DNA from: Sporocytophaga myxococcoides
GTDB taxonomy: Bacteria > Bacteroidota > Bacteroidia > Cytophagales > Cytophagaceae
Assembly (NCBI RefSeq): GCF_000775915.1
Contig: NZ_BBLT01000013.1
Location: 83,960 to 147,959, forward strand
Reading direction: 5' to 3'
DNA length: 64,000 nucleotides
Of this stretch, positions 9,918 to 16,665 are shown piece by piece. Made by a program: the position numbers and the translations under genes. Numbering within the stretch: the stretch's first letter is position 1; each line of letters starts with the position of its first letter. The notes under the pieces are model-generated. The model was not told the DNA's origin. It worked only from the letters and a program-made list of their open reading frames with translations, and did no database searches.

Positions 9918-10019
9918 AACGAATCGAATTTATTTCTCTGAAAATCAACAGAATTCTTACCAGCAATATAAAACAAATTCAGTTACAGAAATTAACCGAT
10001 TTGTTTACCGGAATTAAAA

Positions 10020-10045
10020 AGCCCGAAGAAATTATTCTTCGGGCT
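10020..10045 (-). terminator. Terminator after the MNT-HEPN gene
   Basis: AGCCCGAAGAA and TTCTTCGGGCT form a perfect 11-bp stem with a 4-nt loop (ATTA). Read leftward it is followed by TTTTTAATT, so it ends transcription coming from 11052 to 10189. Confidence 0.75.
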
Positions 10046-10180
10046 CCGTGGTTTCCTGTAATTTCCGGTCTTTCACCCAAACACATTTTAAATTATTGCT
10101 TTATTGAAGGAAATTCTATGATCAGAAATTGTTAATCCAGGTAGTTTATTACAGATATTCATTATGCCACCTAAATGCTA
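10046..10180. mobile_element. Degraded remnant of the RAYT 3' end and its REP
   Basis: From 10081 (ACACATTTTAAATTA) to about 10154 the sequence aligns with 14171-14245, the 3' end of the RAYT transposase and its downstream flank. The first 15 bases are identical, followed by scattered substitutions and a conserved GTTTATTxCAG end. Just left of it, GGTCTTTCACCC with outer GTG and CAC remnants matches the worn palindrome at 14151-14174. This is therefore a second, dead copy, cut off near the end of the MNT-HEPN gene. Confidence 0.6.
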
Positions 10181-10188
10181 TTGATTCT

Positions 10189-11052
10189 TTACTTCCTAAT
10201 CCTCTCTTCACATTTTGTTTTTACCAAATCCCGCAGCACCTCTACTCTCTCACTCAGATACTCAAGATCTTCTTTGCTTATGGAGTATGACTTTTTGTAT
10301 CTGGCGTCAATGTAAGCTTTCTTGAGCAGCTTAAATCGTTCGTCTTGTTCAGGGGTTAGACGTGGAAAAACATTTTTAAAATCAGCACTGATGGCTTCAA
10401 CCTGGCTTCCGAGCTCCTCTATATCGTGGATCTTTTCTTTATATCCTGTGAAGACCAATAACAAGGCAGTATAATATCTTTCTGTCGCCTGATGGAGTTC
10501 AAAAGCTGCTTTCTTGTAGCTTTCCCGTTGAAAAGCATTATTAAAATCTATTAAAAATTCTCCCGCACTTTCAAACCACAAATCATATTCTTCCTTAGCT
10601 CTTGCCTTTACTTTTTCAGGATCTATAAACTCCGGAACTGCAATAGGAGAATCAATGTTTCTTCCATTGTCATAAAGAATAATACCTTCTTTCACAACAT
10701 CTATAAAAAAATAGCTTCCATGAGCAAGTTCTCTTTTCAGATATCCCCAACTATGATGGATAAGATTTACCGGAGCCGTAGTATGTAACTGACTAACATA
10801 TTTCTCAAGCTCTCTCCACTTATTGGATAAGGCATTATCGAGCTTGGTCTCTGTAACTACGAGAATATCATAGTCGCTTTTATATCCATAAAGAATACCG
10901 TCTTCGGTATACTCATCCTCCACCCAGTTACCACGGGCATACGAGCCAAAAAGCAAAACATAATCTGGCTGCATTTGCTCTACAATATGATCAGTGATGA
11001 GCTTTAACTCTTCTCTTTTGTGCTCCGGCAGGAGTTCTAGGCTGGTTTTCAA
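10189..11052 (-). CDS. Nucleotidyltransferase-HEPN fusion protein
   Basis: About 288 residues from TTG 11052, which gives MKTSLELLPEHKREE. The frame is open further upstream, but those residues look non-coding and the family normally begins this way. Residues about 20-110 are a minimal nucleotidyltransferase (MNT) domain with LLFGSYARGN and the metal-binding SDYDILVV. Residues about 160-285 form a HEPN helical bundle, in which the usual RxxxxH RNase motif appears as RYKKSY, so RNase activity is doubtful. MNT-HEPN pairs act as toxin-antitoxin systems in which MNT adenylylates HEPN; here both parts are fused in one chain, as is common in Bacteroidota. Substrate unknown. Confidence 0.85.
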   Translation of the reverse strand: MKTSLELLPEHKREELKLITDHIVEQMQPDYVLLFGSYARGNWVEDEYTEDGILYGYKSDYDILVVTETKLDNALSNKWRELEKYVSQLHTTAPVNLIHHSWGYLKRELAHGSYFFIDVVKEGIILYDNGRNIDSPIAVPEFIDPEKVKARAKEEYDLWFESAGEFLIDFNNAFQRESYKKAAFELHQATERYYTALLLVFTGYKEKIHDIEELGSQVEAISADFKNVFPRLTPEQDERFKLLKKAYIDARYKKSYSISKEDLEYLSERVEVLRDLVKTKCEERIRK

Positions 11053-11294
11053 AATACTGAATTCAATTAATAAACATGAATTTATAAAAAAAAACTTTGA
11101 GATTGATAAGAAAATGGGGTAAATGGAGGGAGGTTTTAATAGCGGGGTGCAAAAAACTTGCAAGTCCAATTCAATTTAAAACCATTTGCAATAAAAATGC
11201 GAATACTAATATTCATGCCTCTACACCATAAAATTTCAACAAATACAATCGCACGACAACCTGTAAAGGAAATAAATATAGGCCAGCTGGACAT

Positions 11295-11600
11295 TTATTC
11301 CACTGGGATACCAATTAAACTATCGTCATTAAACGTAATTATTTTAAACATAAAATCTATTTCTTCTTTTACAATTAACTGAACCCAATCTGGAAACTCC
11401 CACTTTACATTTCTCTTTAAATAGCTAAGAAAATCTGCTAAATCTAAACTATTATAAGCCCCAATAAAAATTCTGGCTTCAGCATACTTATCGCCTCCAT
11501 ACCAAGCTTTGGGCAAGCTTGAATCATTAATAGAAATAATTCTGAACTTTTTTCCATAATATTCATACTGATTAATTTGCTTTAAAGATCCACTCCTCAT
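11295..11600 (-). CDS. Hypothetical protein (101 aa)
   Basis: A 101-residue cytosolic protein with no membrane segment. It begins at ATG 11600 with RSGSLKQINQYEYYGKK. Later segments (EARIFIGAYNSLDLADFLSYLKRN, then IVKEEIDFMFKIITFND) suggest an alpha/beta fold. The frame continues open six codons upstream without another start, so a 5' truncation cannot be excluded. Its size and its place between a MNT-HEPN gene and an Imm7-like gene would suit an immunity or small accessory protein, but there is no direct evidence. Confidence 0.45.
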   Translation of the reverse strand: MRSGSLKQINQYEYYGKKFRIISINDSSLPKAWYGGDKYAEARIFIGAYNSLDLADFLSYLKRNVKWEFPDWVQLIVKEEIDFMFKIITFNDDSLIGIPVE

Positions 11601-11696
11601 CTTCAGAATAAGAACAAACTAGTATTAAAGTTGTAACAACACTCATTATTTTATTTCTTTTCACTTGAAAGGCGTAACACAACAGGAAAACATTCG

Positions 11697-11924
11697 TTAT
11701 CCCCGGTTAAATCTTGTCACTATCCGGATAGCTAGACCTAAGATTGTCATCAACAAGCCCGTTATCAAAATTCTCTCCGCAATAATACTATGCCGATTAT
11801 ACTCTGCAACTAAATAGTCGGGTGCATCTTGATATGGTATTCCAGCAAAAAATATTTCATAAATAACACCAATAGCTAGGACAACTAATCCTATCCAAAT
11901 CAGGTATTTGTTTACTTTTACCAT
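11697..11924 (-). CDS. Small two-helix inner-membrane protein
   Basis: 75 residues with two hydrophobic helices (about 8-27, YLIWIGLVVLAIGVIYEIFF, and about 49-69, ILITGLLMTILGLAIRIV) joined by a polar loop. The ends are basic, with RIVTRFNRG at the C-terminus. It has an ATG start at 11924 and stands alone on the minus strand. No family is recognised. It may be a small accessory membrane protein of the surrounding island. Confidence 0.5.
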   Translation of the reverse strand: MVKVNKYLIWIGLVVLAIGVIYEIFFAGIPYQDAPDYLVAEYNRHSIIAERILITGLLMTILGLAIRIVTRFNRG

Positions 11925-12120
11925 TAGACTAGATAATTCATTTAAGAAGCTTAATTTAATATTATTTTCATTATAATACGTAAGTCAATAGGACTGGTCC
12001 TCTTTTCTCTGTTTTGCAATGGTTAATATAAACCTTAAATCAATTATTTAATTAAAAAAAACCTCTTAGCTATTGCCGATATCGTTCTCCTCAGAAGCCT
12101 CAAACCAGAGAAGTGGCCTT

Positions 12121-12513
12121 CTATTCCTCGATTACAGGATTACAAGGAGAGAGAAATGGATCATCAAACCATTTAAGTTCCACTCTTGCTAATCTTAGTA
12201 CTCTATATTGATTATAATAATTGTCATCCTCATCATTCCATACATATAATAATCCATAAGAGCCTTCTGCTAGATCCCTTATTAATTCAAACAACCCGAT
12301 AGCTTCATCCACATCAATAGAGCAATGATTGGTATAGCCAGCCAAAGTTACCTGAAAATAACCATTTAGAACTTTTAGAACTAATATTCGATTATCTGCA
12401 TCTATCTCTCTGACCCTAGAACTGATTGTATTAATCACATTTCCCCTAAGTTTATCTTCATTCTCACCATCAGTGCTATAAGCAATTTTAATCCATCCGT
12501 GATAATTTACCAT
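12121..12513 (-). CDS. Imm7-like immunity protein
   Basis: 130 residues. The N-terminal YHGWIKIAYSTDGENED and the C-terminal run YGLLYVWNDEDDN, then RVLRLARVELKW, then DDPFLSPCNPVIEE, match the conserved features of immunity protein 7 (Imm7) as I remember them: a tryptophan-glycine start, an NHCS turn, a YGLLY-DDED strand and a terminal DPFLSPC-P motif. Imm7 proteins neutralise toxins of polymorphic toxin systems. No toxin of the usual kind is beside it. The closest candidate in the window is the DUF4157 protein 2.2 kb away, but a link is only speculation. Confidence 0.65.
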   Translation of the reverse strand: MVNYHGWIKIAYSTDGENEDKLRGNVINTISSRVREIDADNRILVLKVLNGYFQVTLAGYTNHCSIDVDEAIGLFELIRDLAEGSYGLLYVWNDEDDNYYNQYRVLRLARVELKWFDDPFLSPCNPVIEE

Positions 12514-12738
12514 ATTGAATTTGTATCGTATTATGAAAAGGACCTATAAGTTATAGTAATGTCATTTGTTATCCCAGTTATGCTTCAAGAAACAATTTAA
12601 GGTCTCTGAACCGCTCTTCGAAATTTGTAATTTTAGCTCCTATCATTGGATTTTTAATCCGTAATAATACTCTAAATGCCTATTTTCTAAACTCTAGCCT
12701 TCCCCATTCCGTAAAATCTTTAACAAATTTTTTATATA

Positions 12739-13131
12739 ATGAAAAAAATCATTGCGGACAACAAAGCATATAGTTTATCAGTATCTACGTCCAAAAACAG
12801 AGCCTACCTCAAACTCATAGGCTTTTGGCGCAATACAGACGCTGTGCCTGAGTACCTCAACGACTGGAAAAAGGCCTTGGAAGATTTAAAGCCTGGCTTC
12901 AGCATCCTCACCGATGCCTCAGAGATGAAAACCCACCCACAAGACGTAAAAATGCTCCATGCCGAAGCCCAAAAGCTTACACTGGCTGCTGGCTTAACCA
13001 AAGTAGCTGAGATCATCCAAAATGACATCACCGAGTTTCAACTTGATTCCCTGGCGCAGTCTACCAACTTCCCCAAAAGAAGCTTCAAAACAGCAGAGGA
13101 AGCAGAAACCTGGCTCGATAGCTTGGATTGA
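12739..13131 (+). CDS. STAS/SpoIIAA-like small protein
   Basis: 130 residues beginning at ATG 12739. The sequence reads as alternating strands and helices: AYSLSVSTSKNRAYLKLIGFW, then a long helix with DWKKALEDL, then FSILTDASEMK, then a second helix LHAEAQKLTLAAGLTK, then KVAEIIQND, and a terminal helix TAEEAETWLDSL. This order and length match the SpoIIAA/STAS-like single-domain proteins found in many bacteria. Anti-sigma antagonist function is only a family guess. It is the sole plus-strand gene of this island. Its codon use, with CTG and GCC, looks a little different from its neighbours. Confidence 0.6.
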   Translation: MKKIIADNKAYSLSVSTSKNRAYLKLIGFWRNTDAVPEYLNDWKKALEDLKPGFSILTDASEMKTHPQDVKMLHAEAQKLTLAAGLTKVAEIIQNDITEFQLDSLAQSTNFPKRSFKTAEEAETWLDSLD

Positions 13132-13568
13132 TCTCTCCAAAGCTATGAGGTTTTAGAATTAGATAAGTATTAAGAATACTTCTAAGTTGCCAATAGGTCG
13201 GGGGACTAACCTGGCGCACTTTTGTATGGCATGCCCTACTGTACTATACTCTACAACAGCACTCATTATTTCAAAATAAAAAAAACTCCCAGCTCGAAAA
13301 GCTGCCAAGTTCTAAATCTTTTCTCAAGCTCTCGCATTACAAATGTGAATTCGCTTTATAAATATGCATCTTTACATTCTAAAAATATCCCTCTATCATA
13401 GATTTCATGTGATACAATCGCGTCCAGCCTTGATGAATGGATCTATGGAGGAAATATTTTATGATCTCTGTTGGATCTTTTCTCTATTTTAAATTATCTT
13501 TTATTGAAAGCTTCTATTTAGTTAGTACCCTGCCGCAGAACAGGTCACGGAAGAGAATTTATATCTCA
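13132..13568. other. Intergenic region with a terminator-like hairpin
   Basis: No supportable gene in these 437 bp. The only clear element is a minus-strand terminator-like hairpin at 13285-13310. The rest is AT-rich with no ORF, tRNA or long repeat that I can see. A short match, CACTCATTATTT, recurs here (about 13258) and at about 11640. Confidence 0.5.
13285..13310 (-). terminator. Possible terminator for the 106-aa membrane gene
   Basis: CAGCT/AGCTG forms the core stem, with an ACT/AGT outer pairing and mismatches between. Read leftward it is followed by a run of eight T. It would end transcription of the minus-strand gene 13569-13889. Confidence 0.45.
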
Positions 13569-13889
13569 TCAAAATATTGTAATACCTAAAACCATGGCTA
13601 AAGCACCATTAAATGATATGAAATTTATAAACACAATTAGGAGTATTACTATTAATTTAACTAAAGCAAATAATTTGGCACAAAAGTATGACTGCTTCCA
13701 ATTGACTAGTACTAAATAAATGAACAGCAAACCATATCCTAATGAAATTAAGAAAATAATAAATAGTAAAATAAGGACCAGGCTAAAGGGAATATAGGTC
13801 TTAATATAATTTATTCCGAACAAAAAAGTATTGAATGCCAATGTTGATAGAATTATAGCAAAACACTTACTTTGACTTACTTTTTTCAT
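13569..13889 (-). CDS. Small membrane protein, three predicted helices
   Basis: 106 residues from ATG 13889. Three hydrophobic stretches are visible: about 11-30 (CFAIILSTLAFNTFLFGINY), about 36-62 (FSLVLILLFIIFLISLGYGL, continuing LFIYLVLV) and about 75-104. The loops are short and few charged residues lie between them. No family is recognised. It sits beside the REP-like palindrome at 13962 and the RAYT element, and I cannot tell whether it is expressed. Confidence 0.45.
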   Translation of the reverse strand: MKKVSQSKCFAIILSTLAFNTFLFGINYIKTYIPFSLVLILLFIIFLISLGYGLLFIYLVLVNWKQSYFCAKLFALVKLIVILLIVFINFISFNGALAMVLGITIF

Positions 13890-13961
13890 TCTTCTATTAT
13901 TTTATGCCTAACTCTGCTGGAGCGCTTCTGTAAAGTTTCCCTCTGCAATATACTTCTTGTG

Positions 13962-13984
13962 GTGTCTGCTCTTTCATCCGACAC
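13962..13984. repeat. Degenerate REP-like palindrome
   Basis: GTGTC and GACAC arms enclose CTTTC, followed by ACAATTTAAA. This matches the arms, loop and right flank of the exact palindrome at 14151-14174 but with several substitutions in the inner arms, so it is an older copy. Confidence 0.5.
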
Positions 13985-13994
13985 AATTTAAATT

Positions 13995-14150
13995 TTAATT
14001 TTCATAATATACAGAATACGCATCAATATCCTTAACAAATCGTGTTAAAGCCATACACTTTTCAACTAAATCATTTTCATTAATATCTTTTAGTATTACT
14101 TCAATTTCTTTTGTTCGATTTCCAAATGTAAAATCATACCATTTTATGTG
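13995..14150 (-). pseudogene. 5'-truncated remnant of an unknown gene
   Basis: On the minus strand a frame runs from the REP palindrome to a TAA at 13995-13997. It reads IKWYDFTFGNRTKEIEVIL, then KDINENDLVEKCMALTRFVK and DIDAYSVYYEN. The composition and helix pattern look like a real protein end, but there is no start codon before the palindrome at 14151. The REP element therefore seems to have replaced or cut off the 5' part of the gene. No family is recognised. Confidence 0.45.
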
Positions 14151-14174
14151 GTGTCGGGTCTTTCGACCCGACAC
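14151..14174. repeat. Perfect REP palindrome, left of RAYT
   Basis: GTGTCGGGTC (14151-14160) and GACCCGACAC (14165-14174) are exact reverse complements around a TTTC loop. It lies just downstream of the RAYT 3' end. The same design, inverted, is at 14834-14857. Confidence 0.75.
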
Positions 14175-14193
14175 ATTTTAAATTACCACTTGA

Positions 14194-14738
14194 TTAGAAA
14201 TAATTTCTATAATCGGAAACTTTTAGTCCTGGTTGTTTATTGCAGTTATAATACATAGCACTTGAGTAAGGATACTCTTCCGGTAATTTTACAAGACTCC
14301 ATTTTCTTGTAATGGATTGAGATGAATATAATCTAACTTTGTTTCTAGAAGGTTTTTATCAGCAAGATATACATCATCAAATCTATCTTTCCATATTTGA
14401 AATACTCTCCCCTCTTTTACAATTCTTAAATCATTTAATAAGTTAAGCTCCTTTGTTTCCAGTGCCTGCCTTATTTTAACAGACGTGTATTTCTTAAAAT
14501 CCCTAATTAAATTTGACAAATTATTGTTCTCATTAAAATGTAATATAAAATGAACATGATTTGGCATAATTACATATCCTAACATTAAACACTTGTATTT
14601 ATCGCACACAAATGTCATACTATCTTCAATCAGAGCATAGCTGTTTGAAAACCTAATCAAATGATACCAATTAACACAAGTTGTTGTTACAAAAAAGCAA
14701 TTGTGCTCTTTATATAAATAGCGGTTTCGCAATCCCAT
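14194..14738 (-). pseudogene. REP-associated tyrosine transposase, frameshifted near its 3' end
   Basis: The intact part (149 codons to 14289) has the features of an IS200-like Y1/HUH transposase. MPNHVHFIL carries the two-histidine HUH metal site, DFKKYTS carries the probable catalytic tyrosine, and WKDRFDDVYLAD and DYIHLNPL are the usual late motifs. The frame ends at ENGVL-stop. Shifting by one base at about 14287 continues into VKLPEEYPYSSAMYYNCN and ends in SDYRNYF, the expected family C-terminus, with its stop at 14194-14196. A single missing G (TTG GTA read as TTG TA) explains it. This is a recent inactivation or a sequencing error. Confidence 0.8.
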
Positions 14739-14833
14739 AGCTTTGGTCGTTTTAAAAAATGATTTACCAAATTTAGAAAATGAAATGGAAATTTATCTTT
14801 TTGTATATCAAAAATGATAACAAGGGAGATAGA

Positions 14834-14857
14834 GTGTCAGGTCGAAAGACCTGACAC
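14834..14857. repeat. Perfect REP palindrome, right of RAYT
   Basis: GTGTCAGGTC and GACCTGACAC are exact reverse complements around a GAAA loop. Compared with 14151-14174 it is inverted and has one compensated arm change (CG to AT). It lies about 95 bp upstream of the transposase start. Confidence 0.75.
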
Positions 14858-14891
14858 CACGGGAAGATCTGATTCCACTGGAATACAAAAA

Positions 14892-14933
14892 AAGCCCAAA
14901 GCCTTTTCCCCTTCAAGAAAAAACTTTGAGCTT
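14892..14933 (-). terminator. Terminator after the WG-repeat gene
   Basis: Read leftward, AAGCTCAAAG pairs with CTTTGGGCTT (one G-U) around a 22-nt loop and is followed by a T run. It lies just past the stop codon at 14952 and probably ends the ispG operon. Confidence 0.6.
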
Positions 14934-14951
14934 TTAACTTTCAACTCAAAA

Positions 14952-16112
14952 CTACTTACAATACTTCACGCAAGTCCCTTTCAAATCAATGAAAGTTGAC
15001 TTACCATCTTTCACCACCTCTGCCCATCCATTTACGAAGTCATAAGCATAGTCATACTCAGTAGGAATTACAAGCTTTCCTTTATTGTCTATATAACCAT
15101 ATTTACCACCTTCTATAACGATGGCTCTTTCTTCAGAGAATGGTCTTACTATTTTGTATTTGAATGGAGCTACGGTCTCTCCTGTTCTGTTTAATGCCCC
15201 CCAGGTTCCGTTCTTTACAACCATCACCACATCACCATCAAAGTCTTCAGCCCAGTCATAGATTGGCTTGATTACTTCTGCTCCGCTTTTGTTAATGAAG
15301 CCGTATTTATTACCGACTTTTATTTTGGCAAGTCCATCTTTGAAGTCCGAAGCCCAGTCAAAGCTCAATGGTATTACTACTGATCCTGTCTTATCTGCAA
15401 AGCCCCACTTCTTGTTTTTCTGAACTCTTACCAGTCCGTCAGAGAACATTGAGGCCCACTCATACTCTACCGGTAATATAGCTTTACCTGTCTTATCAAT
15501 CATTCCATAAGCATCACCTTTCTTTACAATGGCAGCTCCTTCCATAAAGTTACCAGCTTCCTGATAAGTAAATGGTATTACTACTTTTCCTTTCTGGTTG
15601 ATGTAGCCGAACTTTCCATCTTTGCTCACTGCAGCAAGGTCATTGGAGAATTCAAATGCATTGCCATATTCAGGTGCAATGACAACTTTCCCGGTTTTAT
15701 CAATATATCCATAACTACCTTCCTTTTTCACAACAGCCATTCCCTGACTGAAAGAAGATGCTTCCGGAAACTGTGGTTTGATTTTTACTAAACCCAGTTT
15801 ATCAATATATCCCCAGGTACCATTTTTCTTTACAGCTGCAAAACCTTCCGAAAATGAAAGCACAGAATCATAATCCAGAACGATTTTGATTTTTCCTTCC
15901 TGATCTATAAAGTAGTTCTTTGTTTGTCTTCTGACCAATGCCCTGTCTTCCGAAAACGGAACCACTCTGTCGTAAATCGGATTGATCACTACCTGACCGG
16001 TAGTTTTATTTTTATATCCGTATTTATCCCCTTGTTTAAATGGAATCGGTTGAGCGTTGCCGGCAAGAGAAAAAAGCAGTCCAACAGCTAAAAAAAGAGC
16101 ACCTCTCTTCAT
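14952..16112 (-). CDS. Secreted WG-repeat protein
   Basis: 386 residues with a Sec signal peptide (MKRGALFLAVGLLFSLAGNA, cut before QP). The mature chain is ten to eleven WG (KWG) repeats of 33-34 residues, each reading like GYIDKTGKVVIAPEY followed by a FSDGLA-type strand. WG repeats form beta-rich solenoids or propellers and are common in exported Bacteroidota proteins; the ligand is usually unknown. The final repeat is partial and ends in Cys residues (GTCVKYCK). The gene starts 14 bp after the MmcQ/YjbR gene and looks co-transcribed from ispG. Exported to the periplasm or surface. Confidence 0.85.
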   Translation of the reverse strand: MKRGALFLAVGLLFSLAGNAQPIPFKQGDKYGYKNKTTGQVVINPIYDRVVPFSEDRALVRRQTKNYFIDQEGKIKIVLDYDSVLSFSEGFAAVKKNGTWGYIDKLGLVKIKPQFPEASSFSQGMAVVKKEGSYGYIDKTGKVVIAPEYGNAFEFSNDLAAVSKDGKFGYINQKGKVVIPFTYQEAGNFMEGAAIVKKGDAYGMIDKTGKAILPVEYEWASMFSDGLVRVQKNKKWGFADKTGSVVIPLSFDWASDFKDGLAKIKVGNKYGFINKSGAEVIKPIYDWAEDFDGDVVMVVKNGTWGALNRTGETVAPFKYKIVRPFSEERAIVIEGGKYGYIDNKGKLVIPTEYDYAYDFVNGWAEVVKDGKSTFIDLKGTCVKYCK

Positions 16113-16126
16113 TTCTTAAATTTTAA

Positions 16127-16480
16127 TCAAAGCTTAGTTAATAATTCTTTCTGAGTTTTGGTAAGGCCCTTTACCACCAGGTCGTATGATGTATCTATCA
16201 GTCTTCGTATAAATTTATCATCCAGAGATCCATCCATCTCTACAGTATTCCAGTGTTTCTTATTCATATGATAACCGGGCTGAATGGCAGGATAAGATTC
16301 TCTGAGGAGCGCCGCTTCTTCAGGGTCGCATTTCAGATTCACACTTTGAAAAAGATCTACGTCGGCCAGAGCAAACATTTTGCCCATCACTTTATACACC
16401 ATAGTTTCCTCTCCGAAAGGAAACTCTTCTGTAACGCCTTTCTTGGCCAGACAGTACGATCTGAAATCTTCAATATTCAA
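16127..16480 (-). CDS. MmcQ/YjbR family protein (DUF419), copy 2
   Basis: 117 residues with family features: FRSYCLAKKGVTEEFPFGE, VYKVMGKMFALADV, LKCDPEEAALLRESYPAIQP, YHMNKKHWNTVEMDG, and a C-terminal helix. It begins at TTG 16480, as no ATG is available before an upstream stop. It starts 4 nt after the stop of the 58-residue gene and 14 bp before the WG-repeat gene. It is clearly more like the typical YjbR proteins (KKHWNTV) than the paralogue at 2375-2719. The role is unsettled. Confidence 0.88.
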   Translation of the reverse strand: MNIEDFRSYCLAKKGVTEEFPFGEETMVYKVMGKMFALADVDLFQSVNLKCDPEEAALLRESYPAIQPGYHMNKKHWNTVEMDGSLDDKFIRRLIDTSYDLVVKGLTKTQKELLTKL

Positions 16481-16484
16481 TGGA

Positions 16485-16661
16485 CTACCTGAATAAAGCT
16501 CTGAAGATAATTATAATCACACATATGAGGAACATCAGCATTGCCAGCTTGTTAATTGCATGCATTGCTTTCAGGTTGAAGTTCTTCGGACGGTTCGGAT
16601 CTTTTTTTCTGAAGAAATATCCGAACAATGATCCTAATGCAAAATAGTCTTTAAATTTCAT
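16485..16661 (-). CDS. 58-aa single-helix membrane protein (DUF6728-like)
   Basis: A 58-residue protein from ATG 16661 to a TAG at 16485-16487. The N-terminus is polar, with FGYFFRKKDPNRPKNFNL, and the C-terminal half is one membrane helix (about residues 37-56, LAMLMFLICVIIIIFRALF). It begins 4 nt after the ispG stop and ends just before the next gene, so it is translationally coupled. From memory, small Bacteroidota proteins with this RKKDPxRPxNFNL pattern are grouped as DUF6728 and are found beside ispG. Function unknown. Confidence 0.75.
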   Translation of the reverse strand: MKFKDYFALGSLFGYFFRKKDPNRPKNFNLKAMHAINKLAMLMFLICVIIIIFRALFR

Positions 16662-16665
16662 GGTT

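Larger units (their letters stand above)
14151..14857 (-). mobile_element. REP-RAYT element with inverted flanking palindromes
   Basis: The transposase reading frame at 14194-14738 is bracketed by two 24-bp palindromes in opposite orientation: loop TTTC on the left, loop GAAA on the right, with arms differing at one position. RAYT enzymes are known to act on such REP hairpins. The bracketed unit looks like a domesticated or recently dying element. Confidence 0.65.

Noticed and set aside
11158..11382. Plus-strand 74-codon frame near the MNT-HEPN gene
   Set aside because: It overlaps the hypothetical gene at 11295-11600 on the other strand and has no protein-like pattern.
12804..13031. Minus-strand 75-codon frame
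   Set aside because: It lies entirely inside the STAS-like gene and is a shadow of its codons.
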